7,801 nt of DNA from Phycisphaerae bacterium (GCA_016794945.1 JAEUIX010000241.1:1-7801); one strand, 5' to 3'; positions 1 to 5,746 are shown, counted from the first letter of the stretch. Notes: generated from the letters alone by a model not told the origin. A program made the numbers and translations.

Positions 1-7
1 CGGCGTG

Positions 8-847
8 ATGCACGCCAACGGCAGGTTGAAATGGACCTGGGCCGGGCTCTACTGGGCCGGTCAGGGCCTGCTGCTCTGGGCCGTCGGCCCGTGGTTCGTG
101 ATCGCCGACAGCCGCGTGAGCATCGACCGCGTGCTCAACGCGCTGACCGACCCGCAGTGGATCGCCTGGTCGACCGGCGTGGCGGCGGCGATCGCCGGGC
201 TGCAGGCGGCGCTGCTGTCGAGCGTGGCGGCGCCGACGCCGCGGCGGCTGGGCGGAACGCCGCTGTGGATCAGTTGCGCCGTGGGCGGGCTGGCGGTGGC
301 CGGGGTCGTGGGTGCGCTGCTGTGGGCGGCGGGCGACCTGCTGTGGGTGCTGGGGGTCGTCGGCGACGGCGACGATCGGTTCGCGGCCCCGGGCCGAAAC
401 AGCCGCGAGGCGATTCTGTTCCCGCTGTCGTTGGGCGGAGGCGTGCTGCTGCTGGTCAACTGGACCGTCGGCACGCTGCTGCTGGTGGCCTTCTGCCGCG
501 GGCGCGAGAAGCACACGGCCCTGGGTCGGGCCTCGGCGGTGCTGTTCACGGGGACGATCGTGGAGATCGCGGCGGTGCTGCCGCTGGACGCGATGGTGCG
601 CAAGAAAAGCGACTGCCATTGCGGGCAGGGGACGTACGTGTCGCTGATCGCAGCGGGCATCGCGGGGCTGATCGCGCTGGGGCCGGCGATCCTGGTGCCG
701 CTGCTGGGGCGGCGGCGCAAGCGGTGGTACGGCGGTGCGTGCGAAGCGTGCGGGTACGACATGCGCTCGCTGCCCAACGCCCCGCGCTGCCCCGAGTGCG
801 GCGCCGGCTGGCGCGAGGAGCCGCCGGCCCGGGCGGACGCGGTCTAA
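8..847 (+). CDS. Polytopic membrane protein with C-terminal zinc ribbon, hypothetical
   Basis: Function unknown. The frame gives about 279 residues. Five to six hydrophobic stretches are visible at roughly residues 12-33, 54-75, 86-119 (long, perhaps two helices), 137-164, 178-197 and 211-235. They are followed by a basic RRRKRW patch and a four-cysteine zinc ribbon (C-x2-C at about 246/249 and C-x2-C at about 262/265, numbered from the GTG at 5). The positive patch after the last helix suggests the ribbon is cytoplasmic. A separate C-x-C pair (about 204/206) lies in the loop before the last helix and could be another metal or redox site. Similar tails are common in Phycisphaerae hypothetical proteins (my recollection of the lineage, not a search). 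The start is uncertain: GTG at 5 and ATG at 8 are both in frame, and the frame is open to the window edge, so the gene could begin further upstream. Its stop overlaps the stop of the convergent aat gene. Confidence 0.8.
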   Translation: MHANGRLKWTWAGLYWAGQGLLLWAVGPWFVIADSRVSIDRVLNALTDPQWIAWSTGVAAAIAGLQAALLSSVAAPTPRRLGGTPLWISCAVGGLAVAGVVGALLWAAGDLLWVLGVVGDGDDRFAAPGRNSREAILFPLSLGGGVLLLVNWTVGTLLLVAFCRGREKHTALGRASAVLFTGTIVEIAAVLPLDAMVRKKSDCHCGQGTYVSLIAAGIAGLIALGPAILVPLLGRRRKRWYGGACEACGYDMRSLPNAPRCPECGAGWREEPPARADAV

Positions 848-1587
848 GCCGGCGGCGGCGGGCCGGCCCACGGGCCGTGCCAGGCCCAGTCGCGTTCGAG
901 CGTCACCGCCTCGGCCAGGCGACGCAGGTAGTCCGCGCGCGGGATCTCCACCGCACCCAGCGACAGCACGTGCGGATTGGCGTACTGGCTGTCCAGCAGC
1001 ACGAAGCCTCGCCGGCGCAGGTGCTCGACCAGGTGCACGAGGCAGACCTTGCTGGCGTCGGTGCCGCCGCGCTCAGGCGTGCTGAACATGCTCTCGCCGA
1101 AGAACGCCCCGCCGATGCTCACCCCGTAGAGCCCGCCGACCAGGCGCCGCCCGCCCGGGCCGGCCAGCCAGGCCTCGACGCTGTGGGCCCGGCCCGCCTC
1201 GTGCAGGCGCGTGTAGCGGTCGATGATCCAGTCGTTGATCCAATCGCCGTCGGCCCGTGCCCGGCACGAGGCGCAGGCGCCGATCACCTCGGCGAACGCG
1301 GCGTCGGACGTGATCTCGAACCGCCCGCGCCGCACCGCGGCCCGCAGCGATCGGCTCCACCGCAGCGCGCCGGGCTCGAGGGGGAACACCGCCCGCGGGT
1401 CGCAGGTGTAGAAGTCGATGCCCCGCGCCCCGGGCGCCGGCCGCCCGCGCGCATCCTGGCGCGCCATGGGAAAGTACCCCGCGCGGTACGCCGCGAGGAT
1501 CGCTTCGGTGTCGTCGGAGTGTGGCGCCGGCCCGCGCACGGCGGAGCCTACCACGCCCGCGCCGGCGGGCCCTCTACGATGGGTCAT
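844..1587 (-). CDS. aat: Leucyl/phenylalanyl-tRNA--protein transferase
   Basis: Aat transfers Leu or Phe from aminoacyl-tRNA to the N-terminus of proteins starting with Arg or Lys. This marks them for ClpS/ClpAP degradation in the bacterial N-degron pathway, in the cytoplasm. The 247-residue frame carries the family landmarks in order: AYRAGYFPM (33-41), CDPRAVFPLE (62-71), WINDWIIDRY then RLHEAGRAHSVEAW (116-140), GGLYGV (151-156), FFGESMFS (162-169), DASKVCLVHLVEHL (177-190) and LLDSQ (197-201). Glu165 and Gln201 align with the catalytic Glu156 and Gln188 of E. coli Aat. Variations: LLDSQ replaces the usual IDCQ, FYTCDPR replaces WWSPDPR, and the N-terminal GGDL segment is not recognisable. 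ATG at 1587 gives 247 aa and has no Shine-Dalgarno site. An internal GTG at 1539 would give 231 aa, close to the E. coli length, and has TAGGCT ending 5 bases upstream, so it is a credible alternative start. Confidence 0.95.
   Translation of the reverse strand: MTHRRGPAGAGVVGSAVRGPAPHSDDTEAILAAYRAGYFPMARQDARGRPAPGARGIDFYTCDPRAVFPLEPGALRWSRSLRAAVRRGRFEITSDAAFAEVIGACASCRARADGDWINDWIIDRYTRLHEAGRAHSVEAWLAGPGGRRLVGGLYGVSIGGAFFGESMFSTPERGGTDASKVCLVHLVEHLRRRGFVLLDSQYANPHVLSLGAVEIPRADYLRRLAEAVTLERDWAWHGPWAGPPPPA
1545..1550 (-). promoter_or_regulatory. Possible -10 hexamer for leaderless aat from the internal GTG
   Basis: On the minus strand TAGGCT is followed by five bases (CCGCC) and then the GTG at 1539-1537. 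The first T is 11 bases before the start codon, the same offset as the TA-hexamers before the 1586 gene and guaB. If used, transcription would begin at or very near the GTG. No -35 match is visible. This is speculative and rests on the recurring offset. Confidence 0.25.
1575..1580 (+). promoter_or_regulatory. Possible -10 hexamer (TACGAT) for a leaderless transcript of the 1586 gene
   Basis: TACGAT matches the TATAAT consensus at four of six positions, including the first TA and last T. It ends five bases before the ATG at 1586, where a transcription start would normally fall. The ATG has no Shine-Dalgarno site, which fits a leaderless message. I see no convincing -35 element 16-18 bases upstream, so the call rests on the hexamer and spacing alone. 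Confidence 0.35.
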
Positions 1588-2422
1588 GCAGGGGGAACGC
1601 TGCTACCTGACGATCGTCCACTGGCCCGGCGCGATGCCCGAGTCGCAGCGCCGCTCGCTGCTGGCCCAGGCCGCGGGACTGGACCCGCACGCCGCCGGCG
1701 CCGTGCTGGCCCGACCCACGCCGACGATCGCGTGCATGGTGGAAGCGACGGTCGTGGCGGCGGTGGTGGTCCCGCTGCGCAGCGCGGGCGTGATCGCCAT
1801 CGCCCCGAGCGAGAGCACCATCGACGCCTGCTCGCGCCGGCTGGCGGCCAAGCGGCTGGAGCGCGCCGGCGACGACGGCACGCTGCTGGTGCACCCGTGG
1901 CGCGGGCAGGGGCGCATCGTGCGCGCGGGGGAGATCACGCTCATGGTGCGGGCTCGCATCCTGCTGCGGTCGGCGCGGTCGGACGGGGCACTCTTGGCCA
2001 GCCAGGCGCTCAGCGCCTCCGGCGATGTCTACGACTCGGTCCTCTCCGACGCCCACACCACCCGCTTCGGCCAGTTCGTCGACCTGCTCGACCTGTACGA
2101 CCCCCACGGTGCGCCCGTCCGCATCGACGGGCGGAAGTTCTCGTTCGACGTGCTGCCGGAGCGCGGCTACAGCGACAAGGAGAACATCGACCGCATGTGC
2201 GGCCTGCTGCTGTCGCTGCGCGGCGGCGCGCCCGTGCTGCCGATCGACGACGGCTTTGCCCGCTGGCGGCCGCCGCCGCACCTGCTGTCGCACCGAAGCG
2301 CACCCTCGGTGGCCCCCGGCGCCAGCCGCACGCACGATGAAACGCCGGCGTTCGATTTCTACTCGGCGTGGCGCTTCATCGCCCACTGCGCCGAGGCGCA
2401 GGCGGGGCGGGACGGGCTGTAG
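1586..2422 (+). CDS. Conserved-looking hypothetical protein, 278 aa
   Basis: I do not recognise this protein. The frame is open from 1418, but the part before ATG 1586 lies antisense to aat, and MQGERCYLTIVHWPG is a natural-looking start. Residues 1-75 alternate strand-like and helix-like stretches (RCYLTIVHW, QRRSLLAQAAGL, TIACMVEATVVAAVVVPLRSAGVIAIAP), suggesting a small alpha/beta domain. Residues 95-120 are again beta-rich (TLLVHPWRGQGRIVRAGEITL). Residues 160-207 contain FGQFVDLLDLYD, VRIDGRKFSFDVL, GYSDKENIDRM and LLLSL, followed near the C-terminus by DFYSAWRFIAHC (257-268). This second half, with its regularly spaced aromatic and acidic residues, looks like a conserved domain of planctomycete hypotheticals, from memory only. 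There is no signal peptide or membrane helix, so it is probably cytoplasmic. It is divergent from aat, and promoter signals must lie within about 50 bases of its start or inside aat. Confidence 0.8.
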   Translation: MQGERCYLTIVHWPGAMPESQRRSLLAQAAGLDPHAAGAVLARPTPTIACMVEATVVAAVVVPLRSAGVIAIAPSESTIDACSRRLAAKRLERAGDDGTLLVHPWRGQGRIVRAGEITLMVRARILLRSARSDGALLASQALSASGDVYDSVLSDAHTTRFGQFVDLLDLYDPHGAPVRIDGRKFSFDVLPERGYSDKENIDRMCGLLLSLRGGAPVLPIDDGFARWRPPPHLLSHRSAPSVAPGASRTHDETPAFDFYSAWRFIAHCAEAQAGRDGL

Positions 2423-2423
2423 C

Positions 2424-2492
2424 GGGCCGGGGATCCGGGCCCTCACGCTGATTCGATGCCGCCCCCCTGCCCCCCGCCGCCCGCCGCCCCCC
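2424..2492 (+). other. Intergenic C-rich tract with a GC hairpin, possible termination region
   Basis: Directly after the stop of the 1586 gene, GGGCC (2424-2428) can pair with GGCCC (2438-2442), but no T-run follows. Bases 2462-2492 are almost pure C, with C-runs at 2462-2467, 2470-2475, 2480-2482 and 2487-2492 separated by 2-4 bases. In RNA this C-over-G imbalance resembles a Rho loading site. On the opposite DNA strand the same four runs meet the pattern of a G-quadruplex. It separates the upstream gene from the four-gene operon. Function is inferred from composition only. Confidence 0.3.
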
Positions 2493-2568
2493 GCCTGAAA
2501 TCCCCGCGCCGCGGCTCCGAATACCCTTGCGTCACCGGGCCCCGCCGCCCGGCGCGGAGCACGCCCGC

Positions 2569-2760
2569 ATGGAATTCTGGATCCCATTCTGGTGCTTCAT
2601 CGCCCTGTGGACCCTGGTCTCCACCGTTCAGAAGATCATCACCGTTCAGGCCCGCGAGCGTTCGCGGCGCGAGATCGCGGCGTACATCGCCGAGGGATCC
2701 ATGACCCCGGAGCAGGGCGAACGGCTCATGAAGGCCGGCACGCCGAAGGACGTGGCCTGA
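2569..2760 (+). CDS. Small single-helix membrane protein, array copy 1
   Basis: 63 residues, the first of four tandem paralogs. ATG 2569 is preferred over the upstream in-frame TTG 2527 because GGAG (2556-2559) lies nine bases before it and the extra residues from the TTG are low-complexity. Residues 4-26 form an aromatic-rich membrane helix (WIPFWCFIALWTLVSTV and on). An ARERSRREIAAY helix and the turn-helix AEGSMTPEQGERLM (41-54) follow. The last part resembles the SHOCT-like pattern (roughly E-G-x-I/M-T-x-E-E/Q-A/G-E-x-L-L), a short helical hairpin often at the end of small membrane or stress-related proteins. That is a resemblance, not an established membership. The basic linker after the helix predicts a cytoplasmic C-terminus. 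Its membrane segment differs most from the other copies, while its 23-residue core is identical to that of copy 4. No function can be assigned. Confidence 0.8.
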   Translation: MEFWIPFWCFIALWTLVSTVQKIITVQARERSRREIAAYIAEGSMTPEQGERLMKAGTPKDVA

Positions 2761-2782
2761 CTCCTTTCCGGAGGACCCTCCC

Positions 2783-3013
2783 ATGACGCTCGCGAGCATC
2801 GGCGATGAACTGATCCCGATCGTGGCCATCGTCTTCGGGTGCCTGATCGCGATCACGTCGATGATCGTCAAGGGCGTCCGCGCCGCCGCCGAGACGCGCC
2901 AGCGCGAACAGTCCCGGCGCGAGATCGCGGCGTACGTCGCCGAGGGCTCGATGACCCCCGAGCAGGGCGAGCGCCTCCTGGCGGTCGGCCAGCCGCCGAA
3001 GGACAAGGACTGA
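2783..3013 (+). CDS. Small single-helix membrane protein, array copy 2
   Basis: 76 residues, starting 22 bases after copy 1. GGAGGA at 2770-2775, seven bases before the ATG, is the best Shine-Dalgarno site in the array. A short N-terminus with the acidic pair DE (8-9) leads into LIPIVAIVFGCLIAITSMIV (10-29), one membrane helix. KGVR, a charged linker and the conserved core (44-66) follow, then a hydrophilic tail QPPKDKD. Between Phe18 and Leu65 it matches copy 3 at 41 of 48 positions by eye, so copies 2 and 3 look like the most recent duplication. Its core differs from copy 1 by Val for Ile and by Leu for Met at the end. The layout (IPIVAIVFG helix, Arg/Glu-rich linker, A-E-G turn) loosely recalls small DUF6249-type membrane proteins, but I cannot confirm that. 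The function is unknown; it is probably co-transcribed with its neighbours. Confidence 0.85.
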   Translation: MTLASIGDELIPIVAIVFGCLIAITSMIVKGVRAAAETRQREQSRREIAAYVAEGSMTPEQGERLLAVGQPPKDKD

Positions 3014-3047
3014 TCCCGCCCCGCACCCGCGAAGGAGTCCCGTCACC

Positions 3048-3296
3048 ATGGCCCCGTTGCTGCTGGCCGTTTCGTCCGAAGAGGTCATCCCCGCGGTCGC
3101 CGCGATCACGTTCGGCTGCCTGGTCGCGATCACGGCGCTGATCGTCAATGGCGTCCGTCGCGCCTCGGAGACGCGCCACCGGGAACAGTCGCGGCGCGAG
3201 ATCGCGGCGTACGTCGCCGAGGGATCCATGACGCCCGAGCAGGGCGAGCGCCTGATGAACGCCGGCCAGCCCCCGGCGCAGGAGAAGCGCCGATGA
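3048..3296 (+). CDS. Small single-helix membrane protein, array copy 3
   Basis: 82 residues, starting 34 bases after copy 2. AAGGAG (3032-3037) is ten bases before the ATG. The N-terminus MAPLLLAVSSEE is mildly hydrophobic and then acidic. VIPAVAAITFGCLVAITALIV (13-33) is the membrane helix, followed by NGVRRASETRHREQ and the core (48-70). The tail is QPPAQEKRR, ending in a basic cluster, unlike the acidic end of copy 4. The EE-V-I-P entry to the helix matches DE-L-I-P of copy 2 and GD-V-V-P of copy 4, so an acidic residue just before a proline-marked helix start is part of the family pattern. The stop codon overlaps the ATG of copy 4, so the two are probably translationally coupled and made in related amounts. 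The function is unknown. Confidence 0.85.
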   Translation: MAPLLLAVSSEEVIPAVAAITFGCLVAITALIVNGVRRASETRHREQSRREIAAYVAEGSMTPEQGERLMNAGQPPAQEKRR

Positions 3297-3547
3297 TGGC
3301 CGGGCCTCTCACCGTCGCCGTTGAATCAGGGGACGTGGTGCCGATCGTCGCCATCGTCACGGCCGGCTTCGTCGGCCTGGTGTGGGCGGTGCTCTCGGTG
3401 GTGCAGGGCATTCGCCGGGACCGCGAGCGCGAGCGGTCGCGGCGTGAGATCGCGGCGTACATCGCCGAGGGTTCGATGACCCCCGAGCAGGGCGAGCGGC
3501 TGATGAACGCCGGCCCGCGCAAGGCCGACGGCGACGACGAAGATTGA
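3293..3547 (+). CDS. Small single-helix membrane protein, array copy 4
   Basis: 84 residues, overlapping the end of copy 3. Two adjacent ATG codons (3293 and 3296) both overlap the TGA at 3294-3296, as ATGA or TGATG, a classic coupling arrangement. No separate strong Shine-Dalgarno site is visible, so re-initiation after copy 3 is likely. The membrane helix is VVPIVAIVTAGFVGLVWAVL (15-34), followed by a strongly charged RRDRERER linker and the core (49-71), which is identical in protein sequence to copy 1. The tail is KADGDDED, the most acidic end in the array. This is the last gene of the operon. Its stop is 40 bases from the stop of the convergent debranching-enzyme gene, and I see no hairpin terminator in that gap. 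The function is unknown. Confidence 0.85.
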   Translation: MMAGPLTVAVESGDVVPIVAIVTAGFVGLVWAVLSVVQGIRRDRERERSRREIAAYIAEGSMTPEQGERLMNAGPRKADGDDED

Positions 3548-3587
3548 GCGGGTCGGCGAACCGAGGCGCGGGGACTGCGGGCGGGGG

Positions 3588-5699
3588 TCAGAGTTCCGAA
3601 ACATCGACGCCCGCCTCGGCACGGGCGATGAGCACGCTGACGCGCAGCACTTCCGCCACGCTCCAGGCCTGCGCCGGGCAGCCGCCGGGCCGCTGCGGTT
3701 CGTTGGGAAGATCGTCGCCGTCGACGACCTCGGGCAACTGGCCGGGGCAGGCGCCGTCGAGGCTCGCCAGCGCCGGCGCCAGGATCGCCCGCGCCTCGGC
3801 GCAGGCGCCGGGCCCGTACCGGCCGGTCCGGAGCACGGCCTCGGCCAGCGGGCCGAGCAGCCACGGCCAGGCCGTGCCGTTGTGGTACGCCGCGTCGCGT
3901 TCGAACATGCGCCCCCGGTACCGGCCCTTGTATCGCCAGTCGGCCGGGTCGAGCGTGCGCACGCCCAGCGGCGTCAGCAGGCGCGAGCGCACCGACTGCA
4001 CCACCGCCCGGCGCATGGGCTCTTCGAGCGGGCTGTGGCGGAGGCTGGCGGCGAAGATCTGGTTGGGCCGCACGTCGGCCTGCGGGGCCTCGGCCCCGCC
4101 CGGGCCGGGCGCGATGGTGTCGTACAGGCAGGCCGCCGACGCGTTCCAGAACTTGGCGCGGAACGACGCCGCCACCCGGGCCGCCATCTGCCGCCAGCGA
4201 TCGGCCTCGGCCCCGCCCCCGGGCCCCAGCGCCGCCGCGAGGCTCAGCAGCCCGTGGTGCCACAGGGCGTTGATCTCGACCGCCTTGCCGTGGCGCGGGG
4301 TGAAGGTCACGCCGTCGCGCTTGGCGTCCATCCACGTCAGCTGCGTCGACTCGCTGCCGGCGGCGATGAGACCGTCGGCCGGGTCGGCCCCGATGCCGTC
4401 GCGCGTGCCGCGCTCGTAGGCCGCGACGACGTCGCGGCAGGCCGGCAGCAGCTCGGTTTCGAAGGTGGCGCGGTCGCCGGTGCGCACCAGGTAGCGGCAG
4501 GCCGCGTGGATGAACCACAGCGACGCATCGACGGTGTTGTAGTGCGGCTGGCCGGTGTAGTCGTCGAAGACGTTGGGCACCAGGCCGTCGCGCCGGGCGT
4601 GGGCGAACGTGAGCAGCACGCTGCGCGCCTCGGCGAAGCGACCGGTGGTCAGCAGCAGACCCGGCAGGGAGATCATGCTGTCGCGGCCCCAATCCGCGAA
4701 CCAGGGATAGCCGGCGATGATCGTCGCCCGCGCGTCGGGCGCGGACGCGGAGCCCGTCGCCACCGGGGCCGTGCGCCGCACCACGAAGTCGTCGGCCGCG
4801 GCGACCAGGGCCGGCACCTGCGGCACCGCGCCGCGGTTGCGGAACGACTCGCGCACGAACGCCTCGTGAGCCTCGAGCCGCTGGCGGCGGCGGGCCCGGT
4901 CGGCCTCGACGTCGCGCGCCGCGCCCGGATCGACCGAGGCCATCAGCGTGGCGCTGACGCGCTGGCGGCCGCCGGGGAGGTCAACCTCGAACGCCCCGGG
5001 GTGGAACAGGTCCTCCAGGTAGTCGTACCCGCGGTCGCGCTCGGCGTCGTACTGGAAATCGTGCCACCAGAGTTCCTCGTGCGCGAACCGCACGCCGGTG
5101 GCGTCCGAAGATTCGGCCCACAGCCACGCCGACGCCGCGGGACCGCTCACCTTCACCCGCCCGCCCGGCTCCACCCCGAACCGCCCGCGCGCCAGCTCGC
5201 GCAGGTTCAGCCCGTGGAAGTCGCGCAGGCCCATCAGCGGGCGCAGCACCAGCCGGACCGGGCCCGGCGCCCCGGTGATGTCGTAGCGCACAGCCACCCC
5301 GCCGCCGAGCTGCAGGAGGTGCACGGTCTTGCAGACCTCGAGCTCGCCCGCCTTGAAGTACCAGCGCGCCGACAGGTCCTTCTCGAAACGGGTCAGCAGC
5401 GCATCGCCCCGCGGGTGCAGCACCCCCGGCCGGAACCGGAACACCGACAGGTCGTGCCGCTGCTCGCCCGGCTGGCCCGGGTTCACCACGATCGACTCGG
5501 CGACCTGCCCCAGCACCATCACCCGGCGCACCGGCGGGTCGAGGCTGGCCACGAGCAGCGCGTGGTAGCGCCGCATGGGCGCCCCCAGCGCCGTGCCCAT
5601 GGCGAAGCCGCCCTGACCGTCGGTCAGCAGCCACTCGGACCGCGCCAACGCCTCGGGGTCGCCTCGGTTCATCCGGGTGTAGACGGGTGGCGTGGTCAT
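3588..5699 (-). CDS. Glycogen debranching enzyme, amylo-alpha-1,6-glucosidase family
   Basis: This enzyme hydrolyses alpha-1,6 branch stubs of glycogen or alpha-glucans in the cytoplasm. The 703-residue product has the two-part layout of bacterial and archaeal debranching enzymes. The N-terminal domain opens with SEWLLTDGQGGFAMGT (21-36) and MRRYHALLVAS (42-52). The C-terminal (alpha/alpha)6-type domain contains YPWFADWGRDSM (331-342), NVFDDYTGQPHYNTVDASLW (376-395), TWMDAKRDG (455-463), AVEINALWHHG (473-483), RPNQIFA (544-550), ERDAAYHNGTAWPW (600-613), QLPEVVDGD (654-662) and GGCPAQAWSVAE (672-683). Asp340 of WGRD and Glu657 of QLPE are the likely catalytic acids by analogy with the amylo-1,6-glucosidase domain of yeast debranching enzyme. 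ATG 5699 was chosen because MTTPPVYTRM leads directly into the domain; the open frame to 5816 reads through the divergent guaB start. The Shine-Dalgarno site is weak (CGGA) and lies in an inverted repeat. The family call is firm; exact substrate preference is not visible. Confidence 0.95.
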   Translation of the reverse strand: MTTPPVYTRMNRGDPEALARSEWLLTDGQGGFAMGTALGAPMRRYHALLVASLDPPVRRVMVLGQVAESIVVNPGQPGEQRHDLSVFRFRPGVLHPRGDALLTRFEKDLSARWYFKAGELEVCKTVHLLQLGGGVAVRYDITGAPGPVRLVLRPLMGLRDFHGLNLRELARGRFGVEPGGRVKVSGPAASAWLWAESSDATGVRFAHEELWWHDFQYDAERDRGYDYLEDLFHPGAFEVDLPGGRQRVSATLMASVDPGAARDVEADRARRRQRLEAHEAFVRESFRNRGAVPQVPALVAAADDFVVRRTAPVATGSASAPDARATIIAGYPWFADWGRDSMISLPGLLLTTGRFAEARSVLLTFAHARRDGLVPNVFDDYTGQPHYNTVDASLWFIHAACRYLVRTGDRATFETELLPACRDVVAAYERGTRDGIGADPADGLIAAGSESTQLTWMDAKRDGVTFTPRHGKAVEINALWHHGLLSLAAALGPGGGAEADRWRQMAARVAASFRAKFWNASAACLYDTIAPGPGGAEAPQADVRPNQIFAASLRHSPLEEPMRRAVVQSVRSRLLTPLGVRTLDPADWRYKGRYRGRMFERDAAYHNGTAWPWLLGPLAEAVLRTGRYGPGACAEARAILAPALASLDGACPGQLPEVVDGDDLPNEPQRPGGCPAQAWSVAEVLRVSVLIARAEAGVDVSEL

Positions 5700-5706
5700 G
5701 CGGCGT

Positions 5707-5733
5707 TCCGGCAGGGCCGATCGTACTGCCGGA
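5707..5733 (-). promoter_or_regulatory. 8-bp inverted repeat before the debranching-enzyme start, with -10-like TACGAT in the loop
   Basis: TCCGGCAG (5707-5714) and CTGCCGGA (5726-5733) are perfect inverted repeats with an 11-base spacer. The minus strand of the spacer contains TACGAT (5725-5720), a four-of-six match to TATAAT, 20 bases before the ATG. As DNA this could be an operator over the promoter. As RNA from an upstream start it would form a hairpin ending seven bases before the ATG and would bury the only CGGA ribosome-binding candidate. There is no good -35 for the TACGAT. The repeat is certain; its role is inferred. Confidence 0.4.
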
Positions 5734-5746
5734 GAACGGTGCGGGT

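Larger units (their letters stand above)
2662..3505 (+). repeat. Four-copy coding repeat: 69-bp conserved core of the small-protein array
   Basis: The 23-codon core occurs at 2662-2730, 2912-2980, 3189-3257 and 3437-3505, once near the 3' end of each small gene. Aligning the four copies by eye, 11 of 23 codons vary. Nine of these vary only synonymously, and two vary conservatively (Ile/Val at codon 9, Met/Leu at codon 23). The run gagatcgcggcgtac (codons 4-8) is identical in all four. The pattern indicates duplication followed by selection on the protein, not a mobile or structural DNA repeat. Confidence 0.9.

Noticed and set aside
31..2340. Very long open frame (769 codons, +) across the zinc-ribbon gene, aat and the 1586 gene
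   Set aside because: It is Arg/Ala/Gly-rich low complexity, runs antisense to well-recognised aat, and overlaps two better genes. This is a GC-skewed shadow frame.
2495..2524. Possible promoter CTGAAA - 18 bases - GAATAC before the four-gene array
   Set aside because: The -10 half matches consensus poorly. The spacing is acceptable but the evidence is too thin to list as a feature.
2527..2568. TTG start extending array copy 1 by 14 residues
   Set aside because: The extra residues (RHRAPPPG and on) are low-complexity spacer, and ATG 2569 has a well-spaced GGAG.
2695..3230. Repeated GGATCC in array copies 1 and 3
   Set aside because: It arises from the codons GGA TCC for Gly-Ser in the conserved core, not from an independent DNA element.
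3548..3587. Bidirectional terminator between array copy 4 and the debranching enzyme
   Set aside because: The 40-base gap is GC-rich, but I find no convincing hairpin and no T-run.
3145..4692. Open frame of 515 codons (-) over the array and the debranching enzyme
   Set aside because: It is out of frame with the clearly recognised debranching enzyme and has no family motifs.
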